Shown here: in pieces, positions 6,600-14,926 of the stretch
Numbering within the stretch: position 1 is the first letter of the stretch
How the letters are laid out: every line of letters begins with the position of its first letter
Source of the DNA: Acidobacteriota bacterium
GTDB lineage: Bacteria; Actinomycetota; Acidimicrobiia; Acidimicrobiales; CADCSY01
Assembly: GCA_019510095.1 (NCBI GenBank)
Contig: JAEKLB010000036.1
Coordinates: 1 to 37,591, forward strand
Length of the DNA: 37,591 nucleotides
Direction of reading: 5' to 3'
Made by a program: the position numbers and the translations under genes
The notes under the pieces: generated by a model
The model's database searches: none
Told to the model about the DNA's origin: nothing
What the model saw: only the letters and a program-made list of their open reading frames with translations

Positions 6600-8238
6600 G
6601 GACGGGGACCGCAAGCCCCGCCGGCGGGGGTCCCGGGGCGGTCGCAACCGCAACCGCCGGCCGGGGGAGATCGTCGAGGGCGGCACCCCGACCACCCCGT
6701 CGCCTGAGGCGGGCCGGCCCCGAATCGGGGACAGCCGGCCGGCGCCCGCCGTTGGCTCGACGGCCGGCCGCGCCCGGAGTGAGCGGCCGGCAGCCGAGCG
6801 GTCGGGATCAGATGGCGGCGATCCCCAGCGGCGCCGGCGCCGCCGGGGCGGTCGGAGCCGTGGCGGCGGCGGAGGCCGCTCGTCGGAGATCCGAGCTGTC
6901 GAACCGGAGCTCGACCCCGAGCTGCTCGAGCGCCGCCGGGGCCGGGAGCGGAAGGGCCGGCCGGTCGGCCGCTACCTCATGTGCGTCCACACCCGGGCGG
7001 AGGCGACCCAGATCGCCGTCCTCGAAGGCCGCTCGCTGATCGAGCACTACGTGAGCCGGCCCCAGGACGATTCCACCGAGATCCACGGCAACATCTACGT
7101 CGGGCGGGTACAGAACGTCCTTCCCGGCATGGAGGCGGCGTTCGTCGACATCGGCACGCCGAAGAACGCCGTGCTGTACCGGGGCGACGTCACCTTCGAC
7201 GCCGACGACGTCGAGAGCCGTGGAGGCGGCGGCCAGGCTCGCATCGAGCAGCTGCTCCGGCCCAAGCAGATGATCGTCTGCCAGGTCACCAAGAACCCGA
7301 TTGGCGCCAAGGGCGCCCGGCTGACCCAAGAGGTGTCCCTGCCCGGGCGGTTCGTGGTGCTGGTGCCGAACTCGTCGACGTATGGGATCTCCAAGCGGCT
7401 CTCAGACGACGAGCGCAAGCGGCTGCGGGCGATCCTCGACAAGATCAAGCCGGCCGAGCACGGCCTCATCGTCCGCACCGCGGCCGAAGGGGCCACCCGG
7501 GAGGAGCTCGAGCGCGACATGGCCCGCCTGCTGGCCCAGTGGTCGCAGATCGAGGCCACCGCCAAGCGGGCCAACTCGCCGACCCTCCTCTACCGCGAGC
7601 CGGACATGGCCGTTCGGGTGATCCGGGAGGAGTTCAACTCCTCGTACCGGGGTGTCGTCATCGACGACCCCGCCCTCTACGAGGAGGTCAGGGACTACGT
7701 CGCTTCCATCACGCCGGAGCTGGCCGACCGGGTGGAGCTGCATGACCCGGACGAGGAGTCACTGTCCCTGTTCGAGCAGTTCCACATCCACGAGCAGCTC
7801 CACAAGGCGCTCGACCGCAAGGTGTGGCTCCCGTCGGGCGGCTCGCTCATCATCGAGCGGACCGAGGCCCTGACCGTGATCGACGTCAACACCGGCAAGA
7901 ACGTGGGCACCTCGAACCTCGAGGAGACGGTCTTCCGGAACAACCTGGAGGCCGCCGAGGAGGTGGCCCGCCAGCTCCGGCTCCGTGACATCGGGGGCAT
8001 CATCGTCATCGACTTCATCGACATGGAGATCAAGCGGAACCGCGACGAGGTCATCCGGGTCTTCCGTGATGCCCTGGCCAGGGACAAGACCCGGACCCAG
8101 GTCTTCGACATCTCCGAGCTGGGCCTGGTCGAGATGACCCGGAAGCGGATCGGCGAGGGCCTGCTCGAGTCGATGTCGAGCACCTGTCCGATGTGCGACG
8201 GCCGGGGCGTGGTCGTCGACAAGTCACTGCTCGACTGA
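6526..8238 (+). CDS. rng: Ribonuclease E/G
   Basis: A 570-residue endoribonuclease that processes rRNA and starts mRNA decay. Residues 1-130 are Arg/Gly/Pro-rich and probably disordered, with RGSRGGR and RRRRRRGGR runs suited to RNA binding. An S1-like domain follows (NIYVGRVQNVLPGMEAAFVDIG), then the catalytic domain with the two metal-binding aspartates, Asp453 in VIDVNTGK and Asp496 in VIDFIDM. The zinc-link motif CPMC (Cys554, Cys557) is close to the C terminus, so the protein ends soon after the catalytic core and lacks the long E. coli RNase E scaffold. The ATG is preceded by GAGAGGA at good spacing, which supports a start inside the previous gene. Symbol rng or rne is equally defensible. 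Confidence 0.93.
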   Translation: MSDPASPLPSNEPNHNHSESASSPEDGDRKPRRRGSRGGRNRNRRPGEIVEGGTPTTPSPEAGRPRIGDSRPAPAVGSTAGRARSERPAAERSGSDGGDPQRRRRRRGGRSRGGGGGRSSEIRAVEPELDPELLERRRGRERKGRPVGRYLMCVHTRAEATQIAVLEGRSLIEHYVSRPQDDSTEIHGNIYVGRVQNVLPGMEAAFVDIGTPKNAVLYRGDVTFDADDVESRGGGGQARIEQLLRPKQMIVCQVTKNPIGAKGARLTQEVSLPGRFVVLVPNSSTYGISKRLSDDERKRLRAILDKIKPAEHGLIVRTAAEGATREELERDMARLLAQWSQIEATAKRANSPTLLYREPDMAVRVIREEFNSSYRGVVIDDPALYEEVRDYVASITPELADRVELHDPDEESLSLFEQFHIHEQLHKALDRKVWLPSGGSLIIERTEALTVIDVNTGKNVGTSNLEETVFRNNLEAAEEVARQLRLRDIGGIIVIDFIDMEIKRNRDEVIRVFRDALARDKTRTQVFDISELGLVEMTRKRIGEGLLESMSSTCPMCDGRGVVVDKSLLD

Positions 8239-8286
8239 AGGGTGATTGCCCAGGTCGGGGGGGTCGCTGGTATCGTCCACGACCCT

Positions 8287-8601
8287 ATGTACGCAGTCAT
8301 CCAGACGGGCGGCAAGCAGGCGCGGGTTGCCGAAGGCTCCCGCCTCGACGTCGAGCTGCTCGGCCAGGACGATGGGGCCGAGGTCACGTTCCGGCCCGTC
8401 CTGCTGGTCGACGGCGAGACAGTCACCTCCGCTCCTGCTGAGCTTGCCGCAGCCACGGTCACCGGTCGGGTGCTCGGCACCACCAAGGGCCCCAAGATCC
8501 GCGGCTTCACCTACAAGAACAAGTCGAACCAGCGCCGCCGGTGGGGGCACCGTCAGAAGTACACGACGGTCGAGATCACCGGCATCTCGAAGTCGAAGTA
8601 A
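8287..8601 (+). CDS. rplU: 50S ribosomal protein L21
   Basis: A 104-residue protein starting MYAVIQTGGKQ, the canonical L21 N terminus, with the KGPKIRGFTYKNKSNQRRRWGHRQ segment typical of the RNA-binding part. It binds 23S rRNA in the large subunit. The ATG at 8287 is set by homology; in-frame codons upstream are non-homologous. TATCGT (8271-8276) ends ten bases before the ATG, after TTGCCC 19 bases earlier, so a promoter with a very short leader is likely in the 48-base gap after rne. rpmA follows after 12 bases. Confidence 0.97.
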   Translation: MYAVIQTGGKQARVAEGSRLDVELLGQDDGAEVTFRPVLLVDGETVTSAPAELAAATVTGRVLGTTKGPKIRGFTYKNKSNQRRRWGHRQKYTTVEITGISKSK

Positions 8602-8613
8602 GGAAGGCGACCG

Positions 8614-8874
8614 ATGTCGAAGACCAAGGGCGGCGGCTCAACCCGGAACGGTCGTGACTCCAACGCGCAGCGCCTCGGCGTCAAGCTCTACGACGGCCAG
8701 AAGGTCAACGCCGGCGCCATCATCGTGCGCCAGCGCGGCACCCACTTCCACCCCGGCGAGAACGTCGGGCGGGGCGGCGACGACACGCTGTTCGCCCTCG
8801 CCCCGGGGCTGGTGAAGTTCGGCAACCGCAAGGGTCGCCGACTCGTCGACGTCCTCCCTGCCGCCGACCAGTAG
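8614..8874 (+). CDS. rpmA: 50S ribosomal protein L27
   Basis: An 86-residue protein starting [24 protein letters not shown], the L27 signature, with the [21 protein letters not shown] core. L27 lies near the peptidyl-transferase centre. The N terminus is the direct type without a cleavable Firmicutes-style extension. AAGGAAGG lies just upstream of the ATG. It is co-transcribed with rplU and followed by a hairpin. Confidence 0.97.
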   Translation: MSKTKGGGSTRNGRDSNAQRLGVKLYDGQKVNAGAIIVRQRGTHFHPGENVGRGGDDTLFALAPGLVKFGNRKGRRLVDVLPAADQ

Positions 8875-8879
8875 AACTC

Positions 8880-8896
8880 GGCGGCTTCGAGCCGCC
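8880..8896 (+). terminator. Hairpin after rpmA
   Basis: A perfect 7-bp G/C stem (GGCGGCT / AGCCGCC) with a TCG loop lies six bases after the rpmA stop. There is no strong T-run, so it may act as a weak intrinsic terminator or an RNA-stabilising hairpin. Confidence 0.45.
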
Positions 8897-8999
8897 AGGA
8901 ACTTCCCCCGCACGGTTTCGTGCGCCCATTCCGTCGTGATTGCCGAATTTTCGGACCTGATCGCGACGAAACGAGCGCATCAAATGCGGGAGAGAGCGA

Positions 9000-9738
9000 A
9001 TGCGGCGCTTGTTTACCGCTGTCGAGTCAGGATTGTCGCCATCGGCGCTGCGATGGGGCGAGCGCCAGGGCACGTGGCGACGGCTCGACCGCGGCGTCTA
9101 CGGCGAGGGTCCGGAACCTCGATGTCGGCGGGGTGGTCAGCGACGACATCTGGGAACAGGCCCTCGAGTCAGCGCTTCGGAGGCGTCTCGTCACCATCGA
9201 TGGACTCGTAGCTGATCTTCCGCGTCTGAGTGCATCCCGGACACCAGGTGTAGCCCGCATGCGCCGGATCCTGGATCGTCGCCCGGCAGGAGCGCCCCCG
9301 ACGGAGAGCCTGCTCGAGACCTTGATGGTTCAACTCGCTCGCGGCGTTCCCAGCCTCGGTGAGCCAACCCGCCAGTTCGAGGTCATCGAGGACGGATTGC
9401 TCATCGCTCGGGTGGATCTGTGCTGGCCGGGCATAGGTCTCTTCGTCGAACTCGATGGCCAGCACCACGCCGGCCAGCCGCTGCACGACGCCCGGCGAGA
9501 GACGGCCGTCGTCGCTGCGACCGGGTGGTTGCCTGGCCGTTTCACCTGGCACGAGGTGACTCGTATCCCCCGGTCGACGACCCGTCGACTTACCGCGCTT
9601 GCCGCTCGCGCCGGCGAGCGAGCCCCCGGCCGGAGCGAATCCGCCGGTCAGGCGCCGCGAGGAAGCGCGGAGGGGTCCCAGCCGAGGCGCTCGACCGCCA
9701 GGTCGAGGGCGAAGCGGTCGGTCATGCCGCTGACGTAG
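9000..9738 (+). pseudogene. Decayed AbiEi-like/DUF559 protein gene (internal deletion plus frameshift)
   Basis: The N-terminal piece starts at the ATG at 9000 after GGGAGAGAGCGA and reads MRRLFTAVESGLSPSALRWG...RLDRGVYGEG, the helix-turn-helix start of AbiEi-like/DUF559 actinobacterial proteins. Near 9105-9120 the homology jumps to another frame and continues VRNLDVGGVVSDDIWEQALESALRRRL, then the nuclease-like DUF559 part (VELDGQHH...D.RRETAVVAATGW...RFTWHEVTRIP). In intact relatives roughly 80-100 residues separate these two parts, so an internal deletion that shifted the frame best explains the data. The open frame runs into the end of dgt on the other strand, but recognisable homology stops near 9620. 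It is probably inactive. A sequencing error alone would not explain the missing segment. Confidence 0.7.
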
Positions 9739-10682
9739 TGCACCGCCTCGGCGATCGCCTGCTCGCTCCCGGCCCCCACCGCCGGGTCGCGGGGGTGCTC
9801 GGCGAACCAGGCGGTGAGCCCGCCGATGAGGGCGATGACCTTGCTCGCCTGGTCCTGGGACGCCGGCCGTAGGTAGATCCGCTCGTAGTTGAACGCCCGG
9901 AAGGCGGCCAGGGCGTCGGCCTCGGCCCGCCGCATGGCCACCACGCCGGTGTCGGCGATCGTCTCGAGCATCGCCGAGATGAAGCCGCCCAGCTGCTGGG
10001 AGCGCCGGGTGCCGACGACTTCGGCGACCTCGGACGGCAGGTCGGCGGGCGACACGATGCCGGCGGCAACGGCGTCCTCGAAGTCGTGGCAGACGTAGGC
10101 GATGCGGTCGGCCCACGCCACCACCTCGCCCTCGGGTGTGCTGGGTGCCGGGCGGTTCCAGGAGTGGTTGCGCACCGCGTCGAGCGTCTCGGCGCAGAGG
10201 TTCAGGGGCTCGAGCACCACGTCGGCGCCGTAGACGGCGTGGTGGTAGCCCCCGGGGACGAACGGCGACAGGGCGTCCTCGCTGGCGTGCCCAGCAGGCC
10301 CGTGGCCGCAGTCGTGGCCGATGGCGGCAGCTTGGGTGAGGGCCACGTTGAGGCGGGCGCCCCGGGCGATCGACACCGCAACCTGGGCGACCTCGATCGC
10401 ATGGGTGAGCCGGGTGCGGAGGTGGTCGTCGTCGGGAGCCACGAACACCTGGCACTTGCCGGCGAGGCGCCGGAACGGCCGGCTGTGCTGGATGCGGTCG
10501 AGGTCGCGCTCGAAGCAGGTGCGGAAGCGGTCGGGCTGCTCGGCCACCGCCCTGGCGCCGGCGCCGGTTGCCCGGGTGGCCCCCGGCGCCAGCCACGCGT
10601 GCTCCGCCGCCTCTCGAGCGGCGCGCTCGAGCAGCGAGCTCTCGCCCACGGCGATGGGGGCGTGCGCCACCTGCTGGTCCAC
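9648..10682 (-). CDS. dgt: dGTPase-like HD-domain triphosphohydrolase
   Basis: A 344-residue HD-superfamily protein of the deoxyguanosinetriphosphate triphosphohydrolase type, which removes triphosphate from dNTPs and controls their pool. The metal-binding residues are visible: His94 (RLTHAIEVAQVA), His123-Asp124 with a following HGPAGH (GHDCGHGPAGHASEDAL), and a late Asp in VVAWADRIAYVCHD. RTCFERDLDRIQHSRPFRRLAGKCQV is the family's N-terminal hallmark. A longer open frame exists upstream, but the GTG at 10682 is chosen because TACCCT (10690-10695) ends exactly seven bases before it. The gene diverges from obgE with about 150 bases between starts, and its end overlaps the pseudogene. Confidence 0.9.
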   Translation of the reverse strand: MDQQVAHAPIAVGESSLLERAAREAAEHAWLAPGATRATGAGARAVAEQPDRFRTCFERDLDRIQHSRPFRRLAGKCQVFVAPDDDHLRTRLTHAIEVAQVAVSIARGARLNVALTQAAAIGHDCGHGPAGHASEDALSPFVPGGYHHAVYGADVVLEPLNLCAETLDAVRNHSWNRPAPSTPEGEVVAWADRIAYVCHDFEDAVAAGIVSPADLPSEVAEVVGTRRSQQLGGFISAMLETIADTGVVAMRRAEADALAAFRAFNYERIYLRPASQDQASKVIALIGGLTAWFAEHPRDPAVGAGSEQAIAEAVHYVSGMTDRFALDLAVERLGWDPSALPRGA

Positions 10683-10689
10683 GTCGCCG

Positions 10690-10695
10690 AGGGTA
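10690..10695 (-). promoter_or_regulatory. -10 element of dgt (leaderless start)
   Basis: TACCCT on the minus strand ends seven bases before the GTG of dgt. No convincing -35 box is seen. Spacing matches the other leaderless starts in the window. Confidence 0.5.
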
Positions 10696-10823
10696 CCGAG
10701 GGGGTGTGACCGTCCTGTTGATCCGGCCGCTGCGCCCGGGCGCTGGTCAGGTCGGCGAGAACGGGGGCGGCGTCGTTGCCGCTGGAGCCCTGGGCCGATC
10801 GCCGGTCGCCATCGGTTCGACCG

Positions 10824-10829
10824 TATCGT
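10824..10829 (+). promoter_or_regulatory. -10 element of obgE-proB (leaderless start)
   Basis: TATCGT ends six bases before the GTG of obgE; no Shine-Dalgarno sequence is present and no clear -35 box is visible. Confidence 0.5.
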
Positions 10830-10835
10830 GAGGTC

Positions 10836-12065
10836 GTGGCCGGCTTCGTCGACGAGAGCGGGCTGCACGTCAAGGCAGGTGACGGTGGCGCGGGGGCAGT
10901 GTCCTTCCGGCGCGAGGCGCACGTGGCCAAGGGCGGGCCCGACGGCGGCGACGGCGGCCGGGGTGGCGACGTGTGGCTGGTGGCCGACCGCAACGTGCCG
11001 TCGCTGCTCGGCTTCCAGGACCATCCGTTCCGCCGGGCCGACAACGGGGGCCACGGCACCTCGAAGCGGGCCCACGGGCGATCGGGGAGCGACACGGTGG
11101 TGGCGGTCCCGGTCGGCACAATCGTCACCGAGCGCGACGGCAACGTGCTCGCCGACCTCGTCAACGAGGGCGACCGGTGGCTGGCGGCCGAAGGTGGCCG
11201 CGGCGGCCACGGCAACGCCCGCTTCCTGTCCAACAAGCGACGGGCGCCGGCCTTTGCCGAGCAGGGCGAGATCGGCCAGGAGCGGTGGCTGCGGCTCGAG
11301 CTGAAGCTCATGGCCGACGTCGCCATCGTCGGCTTCCCGAACGCGGGCAAGAGCACGCTGATCTCGACCATCTCAGCGGCCAAGCCCAAGATCGCCGACT
11401 ACCCCTTCACCACCTTGGTGCCGAACCTCGGGGTGGTCCGCCTCGACGACGGCTTCGAGATGGTCGTCGCCGACATCCCCGGCCTCATCGAGGGAGCCAG
11501 CGAGGGCAAGGGCCTCGGTCATCAATTCCTCCGCCACGTCGAGCGGGCGCGGGTCATGCTCGTGCTGGTGGACCTCGCCGCGGTCGATGGGCGCTCGCCG
11601 GCCGAGCAGGAGCGGGTCCTGCTCGACGAGCTGGGGCGCTACCGGCCCGAGCTTCTCGAGCGGCCCCGACTCGTGGTCGGCTCGAAGGGCGACGTGGCGA
11701 CCGAGGAGTGGGACGGGCCGCGCCTCTCGGCGGTCACCGGTGATGGCGTCCGCGAGATGGTCGGTCGCCTCACCCAGCTCGTCGGCGAGGCGCGGGCGTC
11801 GATACCGGCACCCGACACCTTCGTCGTGCACCGGCCGGTCGGTGAGAGCTTCCGTGTCGAGCGGGAGGACAGCGGCGCCTTCGTCGTGGTCGGGCGCCAG
11901 GCCGAGCGGGCGGTCGCGGTCAACGACCTCACCAACATCGAAGCCCTGCGGTTCGTCCATGAACGGCTCAAGCGACTCGGCGTCGACCGCGCCTTGGCAC
12001 GAGCCGGGGCCAGGCAGGGTGACAAGGTCCGCATCGGCGACGTGATCTTCGACTACGAGGAATAG
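10836..12065 (+). CDS. obgE: Obg GTPase (ribosome assembly)
   Basis: A 409-residue GTPase of the Obg family, which helps large-subunit maturation and stress signalling. The glycine-rich Obg domain spans about 1-158 (GDGGAGAVSFRRE, GGDGGRGGDVWL), the G domain follows with G1 GFPNAGKST at 166-174 and G3 DIPGLIEGASEGKGLG, and an OCT domain occupies roughly the last 70 residues. The G4 motif, usually NKxD, reads SKGD at 283-286, so the guanine-specificity Asn is replaced by Ser. The GTG at 10836 is chosen because TATCGT (10824-10829) ends six bases before it and because Obg proteins begin FVDE/FVD close to the N terminus. proB follows after two bases, so the two are an operon. Confidence 0.95.
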   Translation: MAGFVDESGLHVKAGDGGAGAVSFRREAHVAKGGPDGGDGGRGGDVWLVADRNVPSLLGFQDHPFRRADNGGHGTSKRAHGRSGSDTVVAVPVGTIVTERDGNVLADLVNEGDRWLAAEGGRGGHGNARFLSNKRRAPAFAEQGEIGQERWLRLELKLMADVAIVGFPNAGKSTLISTISAAKPKIADYPFTTLVPNLGVVRLDDGFEMVVADIPGLIEGASEGKGLGHQFLRHVERARVMLVLVDLAAVDGRSPAEQERVLLDELGRYRPELLERPRLVVGSKGDVATEEWDGPRLSAVTGDGVREMVGRLTQLVGEARASIPAPDTFVVHRPVGESFRVEREDSGAFVVVGRQAERAVAVNDLTNIEALRFVHERLKRLGVDRALARAGARQGDKVRIGDVIFDYEE

Positions 12066-12067
12066 GC

Positions 12068-13165
12068 GTGCCGACCGTTGTCGTCAAGATCGGGAGCTCG
12101 TCGATCACCGACGAGCGGGGCGAGATCGCCCTCGACGCCATGGCCAAGCTGTGCGCCGAGATCGCCGACGTGCGGGAGGCCGGCCACCGCGTGGTGCTGG
12201 TGACCAGCGGGGCCATCGCCGCCGGCCTGCCCGCGCTCGGCATGCGCCGGTCGGACGCGCCCGACGTTGCCACCCTCCAAGCGATCTCCGCGGTCGGCCA
12301 GAGCCGACTGATGCGGGTCTACGACGACCTCCTCGCCTCGCACGGGCTCGTCGGCGGCCAGATCCTGATCGCGCCGCTCGACTTCATGGAGCGTTCGCAG
12401 TACCTCCACGCGCGGAGCACGCTCACCCGGTTGCTGACCCTCGGTGTCGTGCCGGTGGTGAACGAGAACGACGCCATCGCCGACGACGAGATCCGGTTCG
12501 GCGACAACGACCGGTTGGCCGCGCTGGTGGCCCACCTGGTGGCGGCCGACCTGTTGGTGCTGCTCACCGACGCGCCGGGCCTGTTCACCGCCGATCCTCG
12601 TCTCGACGCGTCGGCCAGCCTCATCGAGGAGATCGTCGAGCTCGACGCTCAGCTCGACGCGGTGGCCGGCGGATCGGGCAGCGAACGGGGGAGTGGGGGG
12701 ATGGCGTCGAAGCTGGCCGCCGCCAAGATTGCGGCGTGGTCGGGGGTGCGGGCGGTGATCGCCGGTGCCGACCGCCCGGGTGTGATCGGCGATGCCATCG
12801 CCGGTGTGCCGGGCACGGGAACCGTCGTGCACCCTCGGGCCAAGCGTCTTCCCGCCCGCAAGCTCTGGATCGCGTTCGCCGTCGGGGCTTCGGGCACGGT
12901 GGTCGTCGACGATGGTGCTCGGGACGCGCTGATCCAGCGCAACGTGTCACTGCTGCCCGCTGGTGTCCGGGAGGTGCAGGGTCGGTTCCAGGCCGACGAC
13001 GCCGTCGAGCTCGCCGGCCTCGATGGCAAGGTGTTCGCCAAGGGCCTGGTGCAGGTCGACTCGGTGACCTTGACGTCGCTTGCCGGCAGCCGCACCGCCG
13101 ACCTGCCCGACGGCATCCCCCACGAGGTCGTCCACCGCGACGATCTCGTCGTCCTCCCCGCCTGA
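12068..13165 (+). CDS. proB: Glutamate 5-kinase
   Basis: A 365-residue enzyme for the first step of proline synthesis, ATP-dependent phosphorylation of glutamate. The amino-acid-kinase domain (about 1-255) starts VVVKIGSSSITDERG and includes VTSGAIAAGLPALG, PVVNENDAIADDEIRFGDND and GGMASKLAAAKIAAWSG. A C-terminal PUA domain (about 270-360) is present, the full-length architecture. The GTG start lies two bases after obgE. The partner gene proA is not adjacent: murJ on the opposite strand and a long palindrome lie between them. Confidence 0.96.
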   Translation: MPTVVVKIGSSSITDERGEIALDAMAKLCAEIADVREAGHRVVLVTSGAIAAGLPALGMRRSDAPDVATLQAISAVGQSRLMRVYDDLLASHGLVGGQILIAPLDFMERSQYLHARSTLTRLLTLGVVPVVNENDAIADDEIRFGDNDRLAALVAHLVAADLLVLLTDAPGLFTADPRLDASASLIEEIVELDAQLDAVAGGSGSERGSGGMASKLAAAKIAAWSGVRAVIAGADRPGVIGDAIAGVPGTGTVVHPRAKRLPARKLWIAFAVGASGTVVVDDGARDALIQRNVSLLPAGVREVQGRFQADDAVELAGLDGKVFAKGLVQVDSVTLTSLAGSRTADLPDGIPHEVVHRDDLVVLPA

Positions 13166-13223
13166 CACCGAACCCGCGACGGATCGTCGACAGATCTGCC
13201 GACGATCCGTCGCGGGTTCGGTG
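13166..13223. repeat. 58-bp near-perfect palindrome between convergent proB and murJ
   Basis: A perfect 24-bp stem (13166-13189 with 13200-13223) begins at the base after the proB stop. The ten bases between hold CAGATCTG, itself a palindrome, so only one base pair (13190/13199) of the whole dyad is mismatched. It ends ten bases before the murJ stop. It probably terminates both genes, but there is no T-run and the stem is unusually long for an intrinsic terminator, so it could be a member of a dispersed palindromic repeat family. Confidence 0.8.
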
Positions 13224-13233
13224 GGAGGCGGGC

Positions 13234-14871
13234 TCAGTGGCGGCGCTGGCGGGCGCGGAGCTGGTCGACCTCGCGCACGTGCATGGCGGAGATGGCGGCG
13301 GCGAACACGACGGAGCCGACGGCGACTCCGACGGCGGTCTGCACGATGGCATCGTCACCAACGAACCGAATGGCGAGCGCGACGGTGCCACCCATGACGG
13401 CCGAGGCCACCGTGATCCGCACGAGGGTGCGAACGAGGTCGGGCCCGCCGAGCGGGCCCATCCGCGAGCGGAGCGCCGTCACCGCGAATCCAGCAGCGAC
13501 GACGTAGGCGAGGGCGAAGCTCAGGGCCAGGCCGGGTACGCCGAGCACCGGCTCGAGCGCGAAGGCCAGCACGACGTTGATGCCGTTCTCGGCGACGTTG
13601 ATGAAGAACGGGGTACGGGTGTCCTTCAAGGCGTAGAAGCCGCGCAGCGTGAAGAGATAGAGCGAGTACCCACACAGGCCGACGGCCAGGAGGGCCAGGT
13701 TGTCGGCCGTCAGATCGGCCGAGGCCCGCGTCAGGGCGCCGCGACGGAGGAGGGCGACCACGATCGGCTTGGCGAGGACCACGTAGCCGACCGAGGCCGG
13801 GATGATCACGAGCGCCATCAGCCGGACACCTGAGGAGAACCGCTCGGTGAACCGGGCCCGATCGTCAGCTCGGGCTGCCCTCGCCAGCTCGGGTTGGAAC
13901 GTCGTCATGATCGACACGGCCACAAGGGCATGCGGGAGGAGGAAGAAGATCTGGGCGCCGGTGTAGGTGGCAACGCCCCCGACCTCGCGGTTGGCAAGGA
14001 GGAGCACGATCAGCAGCGCCGCTTGGTTGTTCAGCACGTAGCCGAGGGTCCATCCGGACATGCGGCTGACCTCACGCACGGCCGGATTGCGCCAGTCGAA
14101 GTTTGGCCGGAAGCGATAGCCGCTTCGGAGCATGGGGGGCAGGAGGGCAATCGTCATTGCCGCGATGCCTGCGGTGGTCCCCAGGCCCAACAGGAGCAGC
14201 AGCCCCCGGTCGTGGTGGACGCCGTGCAGCGTGGGCGTGTGCCCAGCCACGTGGGGCAGGGCGAAGAGCATCGCGGTCACGACCAGGTTGTTGAGCACGG
14301 GCGCGTAGGCCGGGGCCGCGAACCGGCGACGGGAGTTGAGCAGGGCCGTGCCGACCGCGGTCAGGCCATAGAACGCCATCTGAGGCATGAACAGCCGGAG
14401 CAGCGAGGTGGCGACGGCTCGTTGTTCAGCAGCGACCGCGCCGTTGGCCGTCACGGTGTAGAGCCGAACGAGGATCGGTGCGGCCACGATCCCAACCACG
14501 GTGATGGCGATGAGGGCGACGGTGGTGATCGTGATCACTGCCGATGTGCTCTCGTCGTCGCGGTCCTCGTGGTGGTGCACGAAGACCGGCACGAGCATCG
14601 CCGAGAGCACGCCGCCGAGCAGCAGCTCGTACACGATGTTCGGCGTGGTGTTGGCGAGGGTGTAGGTGTCGGTCAGGGCGCCGAAACCCAGGGCGTACGC
14701 CAACGCCGCCAACTTCAGGAACCCCGTGCCGCGGGACAGGGCGGTGCCCAACGCGACGACGCCGCTCGAGCGCAGCAGAGTCGGCCCGCCGACGACCGCA
14801 TCGCCGTCGGACTGGTCGATGTCGGGCTGCTCGACGTCCGGCAAGGGCGCCGATCCTAGGAGCCCGACCAT
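13234..14871 (-). CDS. murJ: Lipid II flippase MurJ (MviN family)
   Basis: A 545-residue polytopic membrane protein of the MOP superfamily, which moves the peptidoglycan precursor lipid II across the cytoplasmic membrane. About 14 hydrophobic segments are apparent, starting with the family's N-terminal region RSSGVVALGTALSRGTGFLKLAALA and including TLANTTPNIVYELLLGGVLSAMLVPVF. The C terminus is short, without the kinase-like or protein-binding extensions of some actinobacterial homologues. The ATG at 14871 is the longest start. The TTG at 14844 is an alternative, because TAGGAT (14853-14858) ends eight bases before it, the leaderless spacing seen elsewhere. The gene diverges from proA. Confidence 0.93.
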   Translation of the reverse strand: MVGLLGSAPLPDVEQPDIDQSDGDAVVGGPTLLRSSGVVALGTALSRGTGFLKLAALAYALGFGALTDTYTLANTTPNIVYELLLGGVLSAMLVPVFVHHHEDRDDESTSAVITITTVALIAITVVGIVAAPILVRLYTVTANGAVAAEQRAVATSLLRLFMPQMAFYGLTAVGTALLNSRRRFAAPAYAPVLNNLVVTAMLFALPHVAGHTPTLHGVHHDRGLLLLLGLGTTAGIAAMTIALLPPMLRSGYRFRPNFDWRNPAVREVSRMSGWTLGYVLNNQAALLIVLLLANREVGGVATYTGAQIFFLLPHALVAVSIMTTFQPELARAARADDRARFTERFSSGVRLMALVIIPASVGYVVLAKPIVVALLRRGALTRASADLTADNLALLAVGLCGYSLYLFTLRGFYALKDTRTPFFINVAENGINVVLAFALEPVLGVPGLALSFALAYVVAAGFAVTALRSRMGPLGGPDLVRTLVRITVASAVMGGTVALAIRFVGDDAIVQTAVGVAVGSVVFAAAISAMHVREVDQLRARQRRH

Positions 14872-14914
14872 CGCGGCCCGACGAATCCGGCGAAGGGCCT
14901 GGATGCGAGGTTCC

Positions 14915-14920
14915 TAGACT
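14915..14920 (+). promoter_or_regulatory. -10 element of proA (leaderless start)
   Basis: TAGACT ends six bases before the GTG at 14927. No -35 box with good match is visible at 16-19 bases upstream. Confidence 0.5.
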
Positions 14921-14926
14921 TCGGGG

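Noticed and set aside
10683-11210. N-terminal extension of dgt overlapping obgE
   Set aside because: No homology upstream of the GTG at 10682, and it would run antisense through obgE; the -10 element fixes the shorter start.
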